Shown: in pieces, positions 25,237-34,223 of the stretch | Numbering within the stretch: the stretch's first letter is position 1 | How the letters are laid out: every line of letters starts with the position of its first letter | DNA from: Floridanema evergladense | GTDB taxonomy: Bacteria; Cyanobacteriota; Cyanobacteriia; Cyanobacteriales; Aerosakkonemataceae | Strand: one strand, 5' to 3' | DNA: 64,000 nucleotides | Assembly: GCF_041929205.1 (NCBI RefSeq) | Contig: NZ_JBHFNT010000017.1 | Translations under genes and position numbers: made by a program | Notes under the pieces: generated by a model | Database searches by the model: none | Seen by the model: only the letters and a program-made list of their open reading frames with translations | What the model was told of the DNA's origin: nothing

Positions 25237-26391
25237 TTAACCTATCTCCTGATTTTTGGAAGAGGATGCTAAAACAGATTGACAAAAGTCGAGATATTGT
25301 TTGCTGGCGTTCAGGTAATGGAAATCTTGCGATCGCACTTTTGCCATTTCCCGGTAATGTTGCTTTAATTCTGGTTGAGTCAGCAGTTGTAAAATTCCCT
25401 GAGCCAGAGCATCTGGATCTCCCGCTTTCACCAGCACGCCGGATTTGCCATACTCTACAATATCCTTCATCCCGCCTGGGGCATCTGTCACTACTACTGC
25501 CGCCCCACAAGCCATTGCTTCCTGAAGGGCGACGGGGCAACCTTCCCAAGCTGATGCTAAAACAAACACATCACCAGCTGCCATATAGCGGTAAGGATTG
25601 GTATCGTAACCAGGGAGCCAAACTGAATCTGTAATTCCCAGTTCTTCACACAAAGATTCTAATTCCCCGCGCAATGGCCCTTCCCCCAAAACTAGCAGTC
25701 TCGCTGGCTTGACTTTTACTACCTCAGCGAATGCCCGCAGTAAACCATCTATTTGTTTTTGCTTGGCAAGACGAGCAGCAGTGACAATTACAGGGATATC
25801 ATTATTTTGGAACCAAGGATGTTCGATCGCTTCTTGAGAACGCTGCTTGATCCGATCGATTTCGATCGGATTGAGAATCACCCGCATCGGAATATTCGCC
25901 GCAATTTTCAGCGTTTCCACTAAGTCAGTAATCGTATCCTTAGAAACACCTACTAACCCATCTCCGTGCGGGTAAGTATAGCGCATCACCACTGGCAAAA
26001 ACCGCAGATGTGGCTTATCCCGATGTTCAATCCCAGCCTCCAAACTAATAATGTTATGTTCTCCCAAAATTACTTTTGTCTTTGCGCCAGATAAAAATCT
26101 CGCCAAAACCGCCACCACATTAAAATACCAAGGCATCGGCAGCAAGACATCCGGTTGATGCTCCCGCAGGTAACGCACCGTTGCTGGCAGAGAGGACGCT
26201 GTTCGCTTGACATTTAGCGGGACAATGGGAATCTCTGGATAACGGGCTAACTCCGCATCACTGGCATACAAAATCACCAATTCGGAGTCTACCCCAAGTT
26301 CTAAAAAGCCTCGTACCAAATCTGTGCAGAGGTTTGTAAACGTCCCACCGCTGATATCATGGGTCAGTATGGAAACTTTGGGTGTGTTCAT
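25237..26391 (-). CDS. GT4 glycosyltransferase (copy B)
   Basis: 384 residues from ATG 26391 (MNTPKVSILTHDISGG), preferred to a longer frame from 26454 that adds a poorly conserved tail. GT-B enzyme with the GGTFTNL glycine-rich start, GEHNIISLEAG in the acceptor half, and VTAARLAKQKQIDGLLRAF, LGEGPLRGEL and SAWEGCPVALQEAMACG in the donor-binding half. It resembles WaaG/PimA-type transferases of exopolysaccharide or LPS assembly. First gene of the minus-strand pair; a shared promoter should lie in 26392-26727. Confidence 0.92.
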   Translation of the reverse strand: MNTPKVSILTHDISGGTFTNLCTDLVRGFLELGVDSELVILYASDAELARYPEIPIVPLNVKRTASSLPATVRYLREHQPDVLLPMPWYFNVVAVLARFLSGAKTKVILGEHNIISLEAGIEHRDKPHLRFLPVVMRYTYPHGDGLVGVSKDTITDLVETLKIAANIPMRVILNPIEIDRIKQRSQEAIEHPWFQNNDIPVIVTAARLAKQKQIDGLLRAFAEVVKVKPARLLVLGEGPLRGELESLCEELGITDSVWLPGYDTNPYRYMAAGDVFVLASAWEGCPVALQEAMACGAAVVVTDAPGGMKDIVEYGKSGVLVKAGDPDALAQGILQLLTQPELKQHYREMAKVRSQDFHYLNASKQYLDFCQSVLASSSKNQEIG

Positions 26392-26727
26392 TAAGACAAA
26401 GTTTGAGGATTTAGGTTTACAATACAAAACTCTTGTGTTAAGCACCAATAACAACTTCTGTCACCAGAGCTAGAAACATAGCAGTTGCAACAGGGTTCTA
26501 CTCTATATGTTATCTTTACAATAAAAAAAACAAAAAGTCAGTAACCCTACACCATTTACATTGATACATTTTAAAGAAATTGATAATCAAATCTGGATTT
26601 GTGAAGATCAGGTAAATTATCTATTAATAGTTACAGAATCTCTGTAATTTCCTGTATGATATTGTTGGGTATTACATTTACCACAATACTAAATATTTTC
26701 CAAGTAAATAACTAGTGGAGTTTAGTG
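26392..26727. other. Divergent intergenic region of the polysaccharide cluster
   Basis: This AT-rich stretch of 336 bp separates the minus-strand GT pair from the plus-strand dioxygenase/GT series. It holds no gene that I can support. It presumably carries both promoters; a GGAG (26717-26720) serves the dioxygenase start. No operator is evident. Confidence 0.5.
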
Positions 26728-27669
26728 ATGGAACTTAAAAAATTTTCAGTAAGCGAAAAAACTGCTATTAAGGAATACTACGAGCAATATGGTTATGTAG
26801 TAATAGAAAATTTGCTAAGTCACTCAAAAATTCAGAAATTTATCGATGTTTACGAGAGGATTAAACATTCCAAATATTTTGTATTTTTTAGTCAAGATAC
26901 ACATCTTCCCATCCAACCAAAGCTAACGCCAGAAGGCTTTATCGAAAATTCGATGTTAAATCCTGCCAATTTAAAACTTTGGCATAATTTTTCCCATAGT
27001 GTAGAGGAATGTCTGGTAGATGAAAGTGTGACAAATGTACTGAGTATACTATCAGGCAGGTCTAGCCATGTAATGATGCAAAATATGTTTTTCGACAAAT
27101 CAACCGGAACAATTGAGCATCAAGACCACTACTATTTAGACTCCGATCCGGCAGGCAATATGGTTGCCACATGGTATGCCTTAGAAGATATCCATAAAGA
27201 TGCGGGATGCTTTTTTGTCCTTCCTGGTAGTCACAAAGCCAAAGTGATTGAACGGAATAGTGGCTCAAATTTTTCCGATCACGACTCCTTTGTTAAACAG
27301 ATAAGAGACTTGATTAATGAGGGTGGATACGAATATAAAAGTTTTCCACTAAACAAAGGTGATGTGCTTTTCTGGCACCCATACACGATTCATGGAGCCT
27401 ACAATAATCGCGACCCACGTTTCAGCCGGAAATCATTAACTGCACACTATTATCCAAGTGATATGAAACCGCTATATTCAAAAACCGAAGTCCAAACAGT
27501 CCGAAAAACAGTTAACCCAAATGTTGTCATGTTTGGCAGCGAATTACAAGCTTACCAATCTAATGTGATGCACTACGTCAGAGCGATCGCAAATTATGTA
27601 AGAGGCAAAGGCCCTGATTATGATATGAGAAGGGATAGCTACAGTGCAAGTACAGGAAGTGATGCCTAA
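26728..27669 (+). CDS. Phytanoyl-CoA dioxygenase (PhyH) family protein
   Basis: 313 residues from ATG 26728 (GGAG 7 bases upstream; a GTG one codon before is also in frame). It is a double-stranded beta-helix Fe(II)/2-oxoglutarate oxygenase. Metal ligands are H131 and D133 in IEHQDHYYLDSD and H222 in YTIHGAYNN; an Arg near 231-234 (RFSRKSL) would bind 2-oxoglutarate. Such enzymes hydroxylate small molecules or sugar-lipid precursors. Its position at the head of a GT series suggests modification of a polysaccharide building block or a linked metabolite, but the substrate is unknown. Confidence 0.9.
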   Translation: MELKKFSVSEKTAIKEYYEQYGYVVIENLLSHSKIQKFIDVYERIKHSKYFVFFSQDTHLPIQPKLTPEGFIENSMLNPANLKLWHNFSHSVEECLVDESVTNVLSILSGRSSHVMMQNMFFDKSTGTIEHQDHYYLDSDPAGNMVATWYALEDIHKDAGCFFVLPGSHKAKVIERNSGSNFSDHDSFVKQIRDLINEGGYEYKSFPLNKGDVLFWHPYTIHGAYNNRDPRFSRKSLTAHYYPSDMKPLYSKTEVQTVRKTVNPNVVMFGSELQAYQSNVMHYVRAIANYVRGKGPDYDMRRDSYSASTGSDA

Positions 27670-27732
27670 AAAAGGTGCCTTTATCCTGGAACTCTCTTCG
27701 TAGCTCTACTATGGCTGCATTAATTTATCACT

Positions 27733-28872
27733 ATGAACAACTCTCGCATTGCTTGGCTGCTAAACTCAGCTTTCTTTTATTGGCATCCTACTCTCAGTGA
27801 GTTTACACGCATATTTCCAGAAACAACTGTATTTGCGGGTTGGTGGAAAGGTTATGCTCCAGGGCTGGAAGATTCCTTTAAAGTTGAAGTAATGGGCGAT
27901 CATAAGGTCATACCAATTCTTCGTTCATCAACGAGTTATGGATCTAACTTCACTTATTTACCTTTGAATATTGTTAACCGACTGTTCAAGTTTAAGCCTG
28001 ATGTAATCTTTTCCAATTCATTTGGTGTTTGGACGGTCTTGGCGCTATTGTTTAAGCCAGTGGGAAGATGGAAGGTGGTAATTGCTTATGAAGGGAGTTC
28101 TCCTGGTGTAGATTATCGTAATTCAGCGCCTCGGTTAGCTGTGCGCCGAGCGATGGTGAAAGCAGCAGATGCTTGTATTACCAATAGCCAAGCTGGGAAA
28201 GAATATTTGCTAGAGGTACTCGAAGCAGATCCCGATCGGGTTTTTGCCAAACCTTACGAAGTACCCGATCCAAAAGCTTTATTAGAAAACTCTGGAAGCA
28301 GCGATCCCAGAGTCTCCCAGTTACAGCACCCGATTTTCCTATTTGTTGGCAGTATCGAATCCCGGAAAGGGCTTAATTTTTTATTAGAAGCCTGTGCCAT
28401 CTTGGAAAAGCAAAATATTCCAAACTACACCTTGCTGGTAGTAGGTGACGGACAACAACGGAAAGAATTGGAAGACTTCTGTGGCAATGCTAACTTGACA
28501 GAGCGAGTGAAGTGGCTCGGAAGAGTTGACTATGGGCAACTGGGTACTTTTTTTAGTGCTGCCGATGTCTTTGTTCTTCCCACCCTAGAAGATACTTGGG
28601 GTGTGGTGATATCCGAAGCTATGGTGATCGGAAAAGCAATTCTATGTTCCAAGTGTGCGGGAGCATTTGAGATAGTTGCTGATGGAGAAAATGGCTACAT
28701 TTTTGACCCTTACGATCCAGAAAAACTAGCCCAATTAATGAGTCGTTTGATTAGCGATCCAGAGTTGGTTAGTTCAATGGGTAAGAAATCACAACAACTA
28801 ATGACTCAATATACGCCAAAAGCCGCAGCAGAATTCCTTGCTAAAGTTACAACAACAGTCTTGGAGAATTAG
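27733..28872 (+). CDS. GT4 glycosyltransferase (copy C)
   Basis: 379 residues, GT-B fold. The N-terminal half has NSRIAWLLNSAFFYWHPTL and the Gly/Ser region AYEGSSPGVDYRN. The donor half shows FLFVGSIESRKGLNFLLEA, LVVGDGQQRKELE, FVLPTLEDTWGVVISEAMVIG and an AFEIVADGENGYIF loop. The EDTWG..ISEAM segment carries the conserved Glu pair of GT4. Substrates unknown. It starts 63 bp after the dioxygenase and belongs to the same + strand run of five transferases. Confidence 0.9.
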   Translation: MNNSRIAWLLNSAFFYWHPTLSEFTRIFPETTVFAGWWKGYAPGLEDSFKVEVMGDHKVIPILRSSTSYGSNFTYLPLNIVNRLFKFKPDVIFSNSFGVWTVLALLFKPVGRWKVVIAYEGSSPGVDYRNSAPRLAVRRAMVKAADACITNSQAGKEYLLEVLEADPDRVFAKPYEVPDPKALLENSGSSDPRVSQLQHPIFLFVGSIESRKGLNFLLEACAILEKQNIPNYTLLVVGDGQQRKELEDFCGNANLTERVKWLGRVDYGQLGTFFSAADVFVLPTLEDTWGVVISEAMVIGKAILCSKCAGAFEIVADGENGYIFDPYDPEKLAQLMSRLISDPELVSSMGKKSQQLMTQYTPKAAAEFLAKVTTTVLEN

Positions 28873-28938
28873 CAAATTTATAGATGGCAATTTTAGCCAT
28901 TGTCTTTAGTCGCATAGAATATGGTTGAAGGTTAGCCA

Positions 28939-30207
28939 ATGAAAAGTCTCAAAATCCTAATTTCCGCTTATGCTTGTAGACCAGGTATGGGTTCTGAGCC
29001 GGGAGTTGGCTGGAACACGGTGCGATCGCTAGTTAAACATCATAAAATCTGGGTACTGACTAGAGAGGACAATCGTCCCTTCATCGAAGCCGAACTAGCA
29101 AACAATCCCATTCCAGGACTCCAATTTGTTTATTGTGACTTACCTTTATCTGGATTTTGGAAGCAAGGATTACAAGGTGTACATCTCCATTACTATCTGT
29201 GGCAAATTTCCGCCTACTTCAGAGCCCGCCAACTGCATAGTGAAGTAGGTTTTGACGTTGTACATCACATAACCTACGTTAGGTACTCTTCGCCCAGTTT
29301 CCTATCATTTTTACCAATCCCGTTTATTTGGGGGCCCGTCGGTGGGGGAGAATCTGCTCCAAAACCGTTTTGGCAAGATTTTAGTTTTCGTGGAAGAATA
29401 TATGAAATAGTACGAAGTCTGGCGCATAGGATTGGGGAGAGCGATCCATTTGCACGCCTGACAGCAGAGAAAAGTGTGTTAGTTCGAGCAACTACAGAAG
29501 ATACAGCCCAACGGCTGCGCCAAATGGGTGCGAAAAACATCCAAGTATTTTCTGAATCAGGTTTATCCCAAGAAGAAATCTCCCGCTTATCCCAATGCCC
29601 CATGCCTGATATTTCTACTTTTAGGTTTATCAGTATGGCAAGACTTCTGCATTGGAAGGGACTTCATCTGGGATTACGTGCTTTTGCTAAAGCCAATCTG
29701 CCAAATTCTGAATATTGGATTTTAGGGGAGGGTCCTGAGCGAAAATCCCTAGAAAGCCTTGCTGAGCAACTGGGCGTTACTAATCAAGTTAAATTTTGGG
29801 GTAGACTCTCACGAGATGAAACCTTACAAAAGCTTGGTGAGTGTCATGTTCTGCTACATCCCAGTTTGCACGACTCAGGGGGATGGGTTTGTTTAGAGGC
29901 AATGGCGGCAGGTCGTCCAGTGGTTTGTTTAGATTTAGGAGGGCCATCTGTTCAGGTAACAACAGAAACTGGGTTTAAAGTTCCGGCAAATAATCCAGAT
30001 CAAGTAGTACATGATTTGGCTGAAGTAATGACTCGTCTGGCTAAAGATTCCGAACTTAGAGTGGGAATGGGACAGGCGGGACAGAGGTTGGTCAGGGAAG
30101 GATTTTCCTGGGAAGCTAAAGGAGAATGCCTTGCGAAACTCTACGAAGAAATTGCCAATTGTTACTTTTTTCAAGTTGATAGGGTAGCTAATTTGAAGAA
30201 ATCATGA
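28939..30207 (+). CDS. GT4 glycosyltransferase (copy D, paralogue of copy A)
   Basis: 422 residues. The sequence is clearly homologous over its whole length to the transferase at 23996-25234: it shares ISAYACRPGMGSEPGVGWN, FLPIPFIWGPVGGGES, ARLLHWKGLHLGLRAF and HPSLHDSGGWVCLEAMAAG. The two genes lie on opposite strands about 4 kb apart, which points to an inverted duplication or independent acquisition. It has a GT-B fold and a retaining mechanism as expected for GT4. It sits in the + strand series with 66 bp to the gene before and 92 bp to the gene after. Confidence 0.92.
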   Translation: MKSLKILISAYACRPGMGSEPGVGWNTVRSLVKHHKIWVLTREDNRPFIEAELANNPIPGLQFVYCDLPLSGFWKQGLQGVHLHYYLWQISAYFRARQLHSEVGFDVVHHITYVRYSSPSFLSFLPIPFIWGPVGGGESAPKPFWQDFSFRGRIYEIVRSLAHRIGESDPFARLTAEKSVLVRATTEDTAQRLRQMGAKNIQVFSESGLSQEEISRLSQCPMPDISTFRFISMARLLHWKGLHLGLRAFAKANLPNSEYWILGEGPERKSLESLAEQLGVTNQVKFWGRLSRDETLQKLGECHVLLHPSLHDSGGWVCLEAMAAGRPVVCLDLGGPSVQVTTETGFKVPANNPDQVVHDLAEVMTRLAKDSELRVGMGQAGQRLVREGFSWEAKGECLAKLYEEIANCYFFQVDRVANLKKS

Positions 30208-30299
30208 TTAGCTAGGCACGGTGATAGAAGGTGCTTTTGTGAAAGCCAAAATTCTAAATTTTTACTATAAAAATCCAGTCTCAAAAGAGGAAGTAAACT

Positions 30300-31403
30300 A
30301 TGAAAATTCAAAAAATGCTTGTTTCAGGCGATCAGGTTTTTATTCGTCGTTACCAGGCTTTATTTGAAGCAATGCGTTCGCGGGTCGATCGGTTGAGTTA
30401 CTTATACGGAGACAAACTATTTGAATCCGATTTCTTAAATAAGTTGACAAAAATACCAAACAAGTTAATCTATCTACTTTCTCCCGACCAAGCCAATAGG
30501 TCAGTGAGTACGGCTAAGAGATTTATTACCAGATCGAGACAGACTGAACGCAGGATTAAGCAACTCAAAGATAAACCAGATTTTGTGCTTCATGTCTTCG
30601 GAATGTATTCTCCATTTTGGGAGCAACCAAATATCCCTTATGGCATATATCTAGACTATACCGCAGCATTAGCTCAACGAAATTTGCCTACCTCCCAAGA
30701 ATTTTCCGAGTGGAGAGATTGTGAGCGATTATCTTACGAACGAGCCTATCACCTTTTCCCAATGAGTGAACTGGTTAAATCCTCTTTAGTGAATGACTAC
30801 GGCATTTCACCCAATAAAATTACCGCTGTTGGTTCCTTTGCGAATCGTCACGCTTTATATGAAGGAGAAAAGAAATTTGGTAGCAAGCAGATTTTATTTA
30901 ATGGTTCGGACTTTGAACGAAAGGGTGGTGACTTGGTACTAGAAGCATTTAAGCATATTAAAAAAGCTATACCAGAAGCTAAGTTGGTAGTCATTGGTAA
31001 ACAATTAACTACCCTTGAACCCGGAGTAAGTAATCCAGGAAAAATAGAATCTTTAGAACAGATGCGTCAACTTTTTCTGGAAACAGACTTGGTACTTGCT
31101 CCGGCAAGATGCGATCCATTTCCATCTTTTGTAATTGAAGCGATGAATTATGGTGTCCCCAGCATCGTTTCCGCGAATGATGGTATGCCTGAAATAGTCG
31201 ATCATGGTATTAATGGTATTGTTGTTAATCAACTTAACTCTGAGCTAATCGCTGAAAAAGTAATTAATCTACTTGGCGATCTTCCAACATTATCTTCAAT
31301 GTCTCAGCGAGCTAGAGAGAAGGTCAGAACTCAATTGAATCGTAATATTGTGGCTGATAAAATTATGCAAGTTCTGTTGAGAGTTAATGCTGTTGCGAGT
31401 TAA
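30300..31403 (+). CDS. GT4 glycosyltransferase (copy E)
   Basis: 367 residues with a good ribosome-binding site (GAGGAAG about 8 bases before ATG 30300). The N-terminal domain is unusual for the cluster (SGDQVFIRRYQALFEAMRSR, then a Lys/Arg-rich helix). The C-terminal donor domain is typical: ILFNGSDFERKGGDLVLEAF, AKLVVIGKQL, PARCDPFPSFVIEAMNYG and MPEIVDHGINGIVV. The acceptor is unknown. The next 240 bp contain the dead tnpB fragment. Confidence 0.9.
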   Translation: MKIQKMLVSGDQVFIRRYQALFEAMRSRVDRLSYLYGDKLFESDFLNKLTKIPNKLIYLLSPDQANRSVSTAKRFITRSRQTERRIKQLKDKPDFVLHVFGMYSPFWEQPNIPYGIYLDYTAALAQRNLPTSQEFSEWRDCERLSYERAYHLFPMSELVKSSLVNDYGISPNKITAVGSFANRHALYEGEKKFGSKQILFNGSDFERKGGDLVLEAFKHIKKAIPEAKLVVIGKQLTTLEPGVSNPGKIESLEQMRQLFLETDLVLAPARCDPFPSFVIEAMNYGVPSIVSANDGMPEIVDHGINGIVVNQLNSELIAEKVINLLGDLPTLSSMSQRAREKVRTQLNRNIVADKIMQVLLRVNAVAS

Positions 31404-31438
31404 AACCACAACCATCTGTTAAAAGTAGGCAGAGGATA

Positions 31439-31594
31439 GGTGTTGATATTGGTGTTAATACTCTGGCTACTTTTTCGGATGGCAGTGTTTTTCCTAACGT
31501 CCAAGCTTACCGAAAAACTAAGAGGAATTAGCCCATTTACAACGCTCACTTAGTCGTAAGCACAAAGGCTATCTTAACAGAGTTAAGGACTGTA
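31439..31594 (+). pseudogene. tnpB: Remnant of an IS200/IS605-type tnpB gene
   Basis: Conceptual translation from 31439 gives GVDIGVNTLATFSDG followed by a VFPN stretch. This is the start of the RuvC-I region of TnpB (the D of GVDIG is the first catalytic Asp). A frameshift near 31520 leads into EELAHLQRSLSRKHKG (from 31522), the usual continuation. Neither the upstream N-terminal domain nor the rest of RuvC is present. It is a short, frameshifted relic left in the gap between two glycosyltransferase genes. Confidence 0.8.
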
Positions 31595-31644
31595 CAAAAT
31601 GCCATTATTTAGCTTAGCTAAACTTAATGTTCAGAGAATCAACA

Positions 31645-32772
31645 ATGTCTAATCCTAAAGTACTATTCTTTTGTGGAAAGCTTCTTCCCCCCTCAGAAAC
31701 TTTTATTAAAGCTCAAGGGGAAGGATTGCAGCAATTTACTCCTTACTATGTTGGTTCTCGCTTCGTCAAAGGATTACCTCTGCCTTCAGAGCGTACCTTG
31801 ACTGTTAACCAGGGTACAGTCGTAGGTAATTTGGAAGAAGTTGTGTTTAAGGTATCGGGATTTGCACCCAAACTGTATCAGCAAGTACAGCAGTTGCAAC
31901 CCGCTCTGATTCACGCTCATTTTGGAGTGTGTGGGGCTTTGGCTTTGCCTTTAATGCGAAAATTAAAACTGCCGATGATCGTCACTTTTTATGGTCTAGA
32001 TGCGACTATGAAAGATGACTATGCGCGAAAGGAGTCTATTACCACTAGAGTTTATCTACGCCGTCGAGAAGCGCTCAAGCGTGAAGCGAATCTATTTATT
32101 GGTGTATCCGAGTTTATTAAAGAAAAGTTGATCGAACAAGGTTTTCCGGCTGACAAAATTATCGCCCATTACTATGGTGTGGATACGGAAAAGTTTACAC
32201 CCGATCCATCTATACCGCGTGAGCGAGTTGTACTTTTTGTAGGGCGCTTAGCGGAAAAGAAAGGGTGTGAGTATCTGATTCAGGCTATGGCTCAGGTACA
32301 GGAACAGACGAACGATGTGGAGCTTGTGATTATAGGTGATGGGCCGTTGAGAGAAAGCTTGGAAGCATTGGCAGCAAAGTCACTGCGCCGCTACAAGTTT
32401 CTGGGGTTACAACCTTCTGATGTGGTGAAGAGTTGGATGAATCGATCGCTCTTGCTTGCCGTACCAAGTGTCACAGCTTCCACAGGAGACTCAGAAGGAT
32501 TACCCACTGTTGTAGTTGAAGCTCAGTCTATGGGATTACCAGTTGTTGGCTCGATTCATGCTGGTATTCCTCAAGCTGTAGCTCATGGAGAAACTGGTTT
32601 TCTAGCGCCGGAACGAGACTGGAAAACACTTGCCGAATACATTCTGCTGTTTCTTTCCGATCATACTCTTTGGCAGAGTTGCAGTGTTAACGGACAACAG
32701 CGAGTTCGAGATAATTTCAATTTAAGTAAACAGACTCGGATATTGGAGGATATATACCGTAGTTTTCTGTAA
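31645..32772 (+). CDS. GT4 glycosyltransferase (copy F)
   Basis: 375 residues from ATG 31645 (MSNPKVLFFCGKLLPP); an upstream ATG at 31627 adds six residues and cannot be excluded. It is a GT-B enzyme close to colanic-acid/amylovoran-type transferases: PSETFIKAQGEGL at the N-terminus, HAHFGVCGALALPLM, FYGLDATMKDD, VLFVGRLAEKKGCEYLIQAM, GDGPLRESLE and PSVTASTGDSEGLPTVVVEA. The extended S-D-x-E-G-L-P-x-V-V-x-E motif is characteristic of that group. Part of the + strand run, 80 bp before copy G. Confidence 0.91.
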   Translation: MSNPKVLFFCGKLLPPSETFIKAQGEGLQQFTPYYVGSRFVKGLPLPSERTLTVNQGTVVGNLEEVVFKVSGFAPKLYQQVQQLQPALIHAHFGVCGALALPLMRKLKLPMIVTFYGLDATMKDDYARKESITTRVYLRRREALKREANLFIGVSEFIKEKLIEQGFPADKIIAHYYGVDTEKFTPDPSIPRERVVLFVGRLAEKKGCEYLIQAMAQVQEQTNDVELVIIGDGPLRESLEALAAKSLRRYKFLGLQPSDVVKSWMNRSLLLAVPSVTASTGDSEGLPTVVVEAQSMGLPVVGSIHAGIPQAVAHGETGFLAPERDWKTLAEYILLFLSDHTLWQSCSVNGQQRVRDNFNLSKQTRILEDIYRSFL

Positions 32773-32852
32773 GTAAGTACTAGCGGTTAAGGATAATATT
32801 CTTCCTTTATAAAAAAGCTACTTGTAAACTCAGAAAATTATGGGAGGATCAA

Positions 32853-34022
32853 GTGAGAATACTGAGCATACACAACAACTATCAGATTCGTGGTGGCGAA
32901 GACGAGTCTCGTGAGTTAGAAGAACGTCTATTGCAGAACATGGGCCACGAAGTTGAAGTGTATCAGGAGAATAACGATCGGGTTCCCGCGATCAATGGAT
33001 TAAACTTGGCACTGAGAACCGTTTGGTCTAGGGAAGCTTACAACACTGTCAAACAAAAACTCAGCGACAAAGCCTTCAATCTAGTCCATGTGCAGAACTT
33101 TTTTCCGCTAATTTCTCCCTCCGTCTACTATGCGGCGCAGGCACAGGGAGTACCTGTAGTGCAAACCTTGAGAAATTACCGATTGTTGTGTCCGAATGGT
33201 TTATTTTTCCGCGATGGAAAGGTATGTGAAGACTGTCTGGGCAAACCCATTCCTTATCCGGGAGTGCAGCATAGTTGCTATCGAGATAGTCTGGCAGCCA
33301 GTAGCGTCACCGCAACAATGATAACGGTACACCGTGCTATGCAAACTTGGCAAGAGAAGGTGGATCTCTACATCACTCTCTCCAAGTTTGCTCGCGAAAA
33401 ATTTATTGAGGGTGGTTTCCCAGCCGAAAAGATTGTCGTCAAGCCAAACTTTGTCGCACCTGACCCAGGTGTGGGCGCAGGACTGGGTGGCTATGCTCTT
33501 TTCGTGGGCAGACTTTCGCCAGAAAAAGGACTAGATACTTTACTTGCGGCTTGGGAGCAACTGAAAAATCCCATGCCGCTGAAAATTGTTGGCGATGGCC
33601 CTTTAGCAGGTGAGGTGGCAAAAGCTGCCGAGAAATGTCCGAAAATTGAGTTGTTGGGACGTAAACCAATGGCAGAAGTTTATGCCCTGATGGGAGAAGC
33701 AATGGTTTTAATTTTCCCCTCGAAATGGTATGAAACTTTCGGGCGTGTGGCAGTGGAGGCGTTTGCTAAGGGAACACCAGTGATTGCAGCGAATATTGGT
33801 GCGATCGCAGAACTGGTTGAGCATGGTCGCACTGGACTGCGCTTTCAACCGGGCAATGCCGCAGATTTAGCCGCGCAAGTGGAATGGGTCTTACAACACC
33901 AAAAAGAATGGGCGCAAATGCGTCAGGAGGCGCGGGCTGAGTACGAGGCTAAGTACACAGCTGAAAAAAACTACCTCAAACTAATGGAAATTTACGCTTT
34001 GGCGCGTACTATTGGACGTTAA
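32853..34022 (+). CDS. GT4 glycosyltransferase (copy G)
   Basis: 389 residues starting with GTG 32853; GGGAGG about 8 bases upstream makes this start convincing. It has the N-terminal signature HNNYQIRGGEDESRELEE, a Cys-containing central segment (LLCPNGLFFRDGKVCEDCLG) seen in a subgroup of bacterial GT4 enzymes, and the donor domain ALFVGRLSPEKGLDTLLAAW, VGDGPLAGEV and FPSKWYETFGRVAVEAFAKG. It is the last gene of the polysaccharide run, followed by a hairpin terminator about 100 bp later. Confidence 0.92.
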   Translation: MRILSIHNNYQIRGGEDESRELEERLLQNMGHEVEVYQENNDRVPAINGLNLALRTVWSREAYNTVKQKLSDKAFNLVHVQNFFPLISPSVYYAAQAQGVPVVQTLRNYRLLCPNGLFFRDGKVCEDCLGKPIPYPGVQHSCYRDSLAASSVTATMITVHRAMQTWQEKVDLYITLSKFAREKFIEGGFPAEKIVVKPNFVAPDPGVGAGLGGYALFVGRLSPEKGLDTLLAAWEQLKNPMPLKIVGDGPLAGEVAKAAEKCPKIELLGRKPMAEVYALMGEAMVLIFPSKWYETFGRVAVEAFAKGTPVIAANIGAIAELVEHGRTGLRFQPGNAADLAAQVEWVLQHQKEWAQMRQEARAEYEAKYTAEKNYLKLMEIYALARTIGR

Positions 34023-34125
34023 ACTGTGAGGATTTATATCAACTAATAAACTCAAACCTTATATATAACGTCTCTATATTCTCTACGTTATGGCTAATCT
34101 TTTGGATACAGAGGCAACCCAATGC

Positions 34126-34198
34126 TTGGTGCTGAGGCAGAGAATTAGTTCTCTCCCCTTTCTGGAACAACTTCTGCCTCAACACCGAGCTTTTTCTC
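34126..34198 (+). terminator. Hairpin with T-run after the glycosyltransferase series
   Basis: TTGGTGCTGAGGCAGA (34126-34141) pairs with TCTGCCTCAACACCGA (34173-34188), allowing two G-T or mismatched positions, around a 31-base loop. GCTTTTTCTCTT follows on the + strand. This fits a terminator for the transferase series ending at 34022. A small open frame over the same bases is not supported. Confidence 0.6.
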
Positions 34199-34223
34199 TT
34201 CCTTACCACAAACCTGATAAGTT

